From: JACMLD01 sp036500065
Lineage (GTDB): Bacteria > Bacteroidota > Bacteroidia > Chitinophagales > Chitinophagaceae
DNA length: 9,634 bases
Direction: 5' to 3'
Assembly (NCBI GenBank): GCA_036500065.1
Contig: DASYCT010000187.1
Location: 1-9,634, forward strand
Each line of letters starts with the position of its first letter. Within the stretch, counting starts at the first letter, position 1. Below the pieces are notes generated by a model. That model was not told where the DNA came from. It saw nothing but the letters and a program-made list of their open reading frames with translations, and made no database searches. Position numbers and translations under genes: made by a program. Positions 7,351 to 9,634 of the stretch are shown here, piece after piece.

Positions 7351-9634
7351 TTATTCGCTCCGCAAACTTTTCACCGGGTTGGCCGTGGCCACTTTTATCG
7401 CCTGGAAACTGATTGTACACAGGGCAATGAAGAGCGCCAGCAGGCCTGCCAGCGGGAACACCCACCAGCCGATAGCTATTTTATAATGAAAATCTTCCAG
7501 CCATTTGTTCATGGCCCACCAGGCAATGGGAAAGGCCAGCACTGCGGACACGATGATAAGGATGGCAAAATCTTTTGACAGCATGGCAATCACCTGTGTA
7601 ACGCCGGCGCCCAATACTTTACGAATGCCAATTTCCTTGGTGCGTTGTTCGGCCATAAACATAGCCAGTCCAAACAGGCCAAGACAGGAAATGAAGATGG
7701 CAAGAAAGGCAGATATATTGGCCAGCCTGCCTACCATCGTTTCACTTTCATACTGTTGGTTGAATACATCATCGGAAAACAGGTAATCAGGCGGGTATTC
7801 GGGATTGAATTTCTTCCAGACGCTTCCGAGCGTGGCGATGGCCTGTGCTGTTTTGCCGGCCACGGTTTTCACGATTCCCAGGCCGCCCTCACCGCTTCCG
7901 AAATGAATGAACAGTGGAGCGATGGGTTCATGAAGGGAACGAAAATGGAAGTCCTTCACTATCCCGATGATCTTACCCTTTTGCCCGTTATAGGTGATGG
8001 TCTGCCCCAGCGGGTGCTTCATATTCATTTCCTTAATGCCTTCTTCATTAAAAATGAAATTGGAAGAATCATCGCCGAAATCACGGGAATAATTGCGTCC
8101 TTCTTTTAGCTGGATTTTCATCGTGGGTACAAAGTCATAATCCACCGACATTTCCCAGAAACTGGATCTTGTCGAAGGGGCTTTACCCGGCCACGCTACA
8201 CCGTCTGTGGCCATGCCGAGGCTGGTGGGTATGGCGGACGATCGTGAAACGCTTTCTATATTGCCTGATTCCAGCAGCTCGTTTTTAAAGGCATCGTACC
8301 GGCTGGCTACGCCGCCCTGCATGGGCATATAGACAATATTGGAACGGTCAAGCCCCAGGTTTTTTGTTTGTACGTACTGCATTTGCCGGTACACGATGAC
8401 CGTGCATATAATCAGCGCAATCGAAAGGGTGAACTGGAATACCACCAATCCCTTGCGAAACACTGTAGCGCCCTGGTTGAATTTCAGAGGTCCTTTTAAA
8501 ACGGCTACCGGCCGCAGGGAAGAAAGAAATAAAGCGGGGTAACTACCGGCGATAAAACCAGTGATTAGCATCAGTCCCAGCAGGGTAAGCAGGAAAGAGG
8601 GTGAACCCGGGTGTAAAGCAAGCTGCTTGCCCGTGAGTAAATTAAACGAGGGTAATACCAGCAGGATGATGACGATGGCAATGATAACAGCCAACAGCGT
8701 TGTGAGCATGGCTTCTGCCATAAACTGCCCGAAGAGATAGCCCTTGCCGGCACCTACTACTTTGCGTACGCCTACCTCGCGGGCACGCTTGATGGAGCGC
8801 GCCGTCGCAAGGTTCATAAAATTAATGCAGCCGATAAGCAGAATGAAAATGGCTACGATGGAAAACAGGCGCACGTATTCAATCCTTCCCCCGTCGGGAA
8901 TGCTTTTGGTATAATGCGAATAGAGATAAGTATCGGCAAAAGGCTGCACGGACACCATCCATTCGGTTACCTTGCTGTCGTGCTGCACAATAAAATTCCT
9001 GATTTTCGCATTGAACTGTTCTTTAGATGTTCCCGGCCGCAGCATTACATAGGTCGGTGGTCCAAAGTGGTTCCAGCCGGCCACCATCCAGGGGTTTTCC
9101 TCAAATGCATTTGACAGCGGCAGCATGGCGTCAAACCGGATAGAAGAGTTAAGAGGAATATCTGCCGCCACGCCGCTGACGCGGTAATCTTTTTTATTCT
9201 CCAGGCGGATGGTTTTGCCCATGGGATTTTCCTGGCCGAAATATTTCCGGGCCATAGCCTGCGTGATCACGATATTATCTTTGGAGCTTAGTGCTGTTTT
9301 GGGGTTGCCCTGCAGGAGCGGGAAGCTAAACATGCGGAAAAAGTCGGTATCGGCGTAACGCACCCCTTCTTTTCCTATTTTATCGCCTACTGTTACTACC
9401 TGGTTGTTGGGCCAGATAACGGTGGATGCACATTGTACATCGGGAAGATCCTTTTTCATGGTTTCGGCCAGGCGTCCCGCTGTAGCATCCATGCTGAAGC
9501 CGATATCCCCGTTTTTACTTTTAAAACTCATCAGCACTTTGTACAGGCGATCGCCGTTGGCATGAAATCCATCATAGCTGCGCTCGTCCTGTACCCAAAG
9601 AAAAATGAGCAGGCTGCAGGCAATGCCTATACCG
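7351..9634 (-). CDS. MacB/FtsX-type ABC transporter permease (first in the series, 5' end cut by the window edge)
   Basis: The frame stays open to the right edge, giving 760 visible residues. The first of these (GIGIACSLLIFLWVQDERSYD) align with the first membrane segment of the other two permeases, so only about 25-30 N-terminal residues are missing. Counting from the first visible residue, further membrane segments lie near 255-276, 304-328, 348-370, 395-416, 640-660, 689-708 and 722-744. Periplasmic core domains span about 20-250 and 420-635. Coupling motifs are RAREVGVRKVVGA (about 283-295) and RTKEIGIRKVLGA (about 664-676). The chain ends NPVKSLRSE. A GTG at 9537 could be mistaken for a start but falls inside the conserved domain and would remove the first membrane segment. 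GGRIEYVRLF before the second membrane segment resembles permease 3 more than permease 2. The gene is intact where seen, and permease 2 follows after 10 bp. Whether it begins the operon cannot be told from this window. Confidence 0.93.
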   Translation of the reverse strand, partial: GIGIACSLLIFLWVQDERSYDGFHANGDRLYKVLMSFKSKNGDIGFSMDATAGRLAETMKKDLPDVQCASTVIWPNNQVVTVGDKIGKEGVRYADTDFFRMFSFPLLQGNPKTALSSKDNIVITQAMARKYFGQENPMGKTIRLENKKDYRVSGVAADIPLNSSIRFDAMLPLSNAFEENPWMVAGWNHFGPPTYVMLRPGTSKEQFNAKIRNFIVQHDSKVTEWMVSVQPFADTYLYSHYTKSIPDGGRIEYVRLFSIVAIFILLIGCINFMNLATARSIKRAREVGVRKVVGAGKGYLFGQFMAEAMLTTLLAVIIAIVIILLVLPSFNLLTGKQLALHPGSPSFLLTLLGLMLITGFIAGSYPALFLSSLRPVAVLKGPLKFNQGATVFRKGLVVFQFTLSIALIICTVIVYRQMQYVQTKNLGLDRSNIVYMPMQGGVASRYDAFKNELLESGNIESVSRSSAIPTSLGMATDGVAWPGKAPSTRSSFWEMSVDYDFVPTMKIQLKEGRNYSRDFGDDSSNFIFNEEGIKEMNMKHPLGQTITYNGQKGKIIGIVKDFHFRSLHEPIAPLFIHFGSGEGGLGIVKTVAGKTAQAIATLGSVWKKFNPEYPPDYLFSDDVFNQQYESETMVGRLANISAFLAIFISCLGLFGLAMFMAEQRTKEIGIRKVLGAGVTQVIAMLSKDFAILIIVSAVLAFPIAWWAMNKWLEDFHYKIAIGWWVFPLAGLLALFIALCTISFQAIKVATANPVKSLRSE

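Noticed and set aside
7645..8109. Plus-strand open frame of 154 codons
   Set aside because: It is antisense to the second periplasmic domain and FtsX unit of permease 1 and has no recognisable features.
9535..9537. GTG at 9537 as start of permease 1
   Set aside because: The frame continues upstream to the window edge with a sequence homologous to the first membrane segment of the other permeases, so the gene is cut by the edge and not short.

Overview
The window reads as chromosomal DNA of a Bacteroidota bacterium, most likely a Chitinophagaceae-type member. The basis is protein style: permeases of about 800 residues that open like MLKNYLKVALRNL and end in NPVKSLR, an ABC ATPase with an LSGGQQQL signature, and GC content near one half (estimated by eye). 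Four of the five gene starts also lack a strong Shine-Dalgarno sequence. No mobile element, RNA gene or CRISPR array is visible. The taxonomic call is inference from family resemblance, not a database match.

All five genes lie on the minus strand and are transcribed from the right edge to the left. In order they are: a MacB/FtsX-type permease cut by the right edge (7351-9634), a second permease (4914-7340), a third permease (2454-4814), a MacB/LolD-type ABC ATPase (1611-2282) and a TolC-type outer-membrane factor (150-1592). The gaps are 10, 99, 171 and 18 bp. The left 149 bp hold no gene start that I can support.

Together the genes describe a tripartite-style ABC export system: ATPase in the cytoplasm, permeases in the inner membrane with large periplasmic domains, and TolC in the outer membrane. 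Each permease is an internal duplication (two periplasmic core domains and two FtsX domains, about 8 membrane segments), so one chain may equal a MacB dimer. Three such permeases share one visible ATPase. No MacA/HlyD-type periplasmic adaptor is present in the window. The substrate cannot be read from the sequence.

The most interesting non-coding stretch is the 171-bp gap between the last permease and the ATPase. It carries four copies of a CGnACAC half-site, two of them forming a long palindrome, followed about 70 bp later by a perfect TGGCAC box like the -24 element of sigma-54 promoters. This suggests separate regulation of the ATPase-TolC pair. The -12 element is poor, and the palindrome could instead act as a terminator hairpin, so the regulatory reading is a hypothesis.
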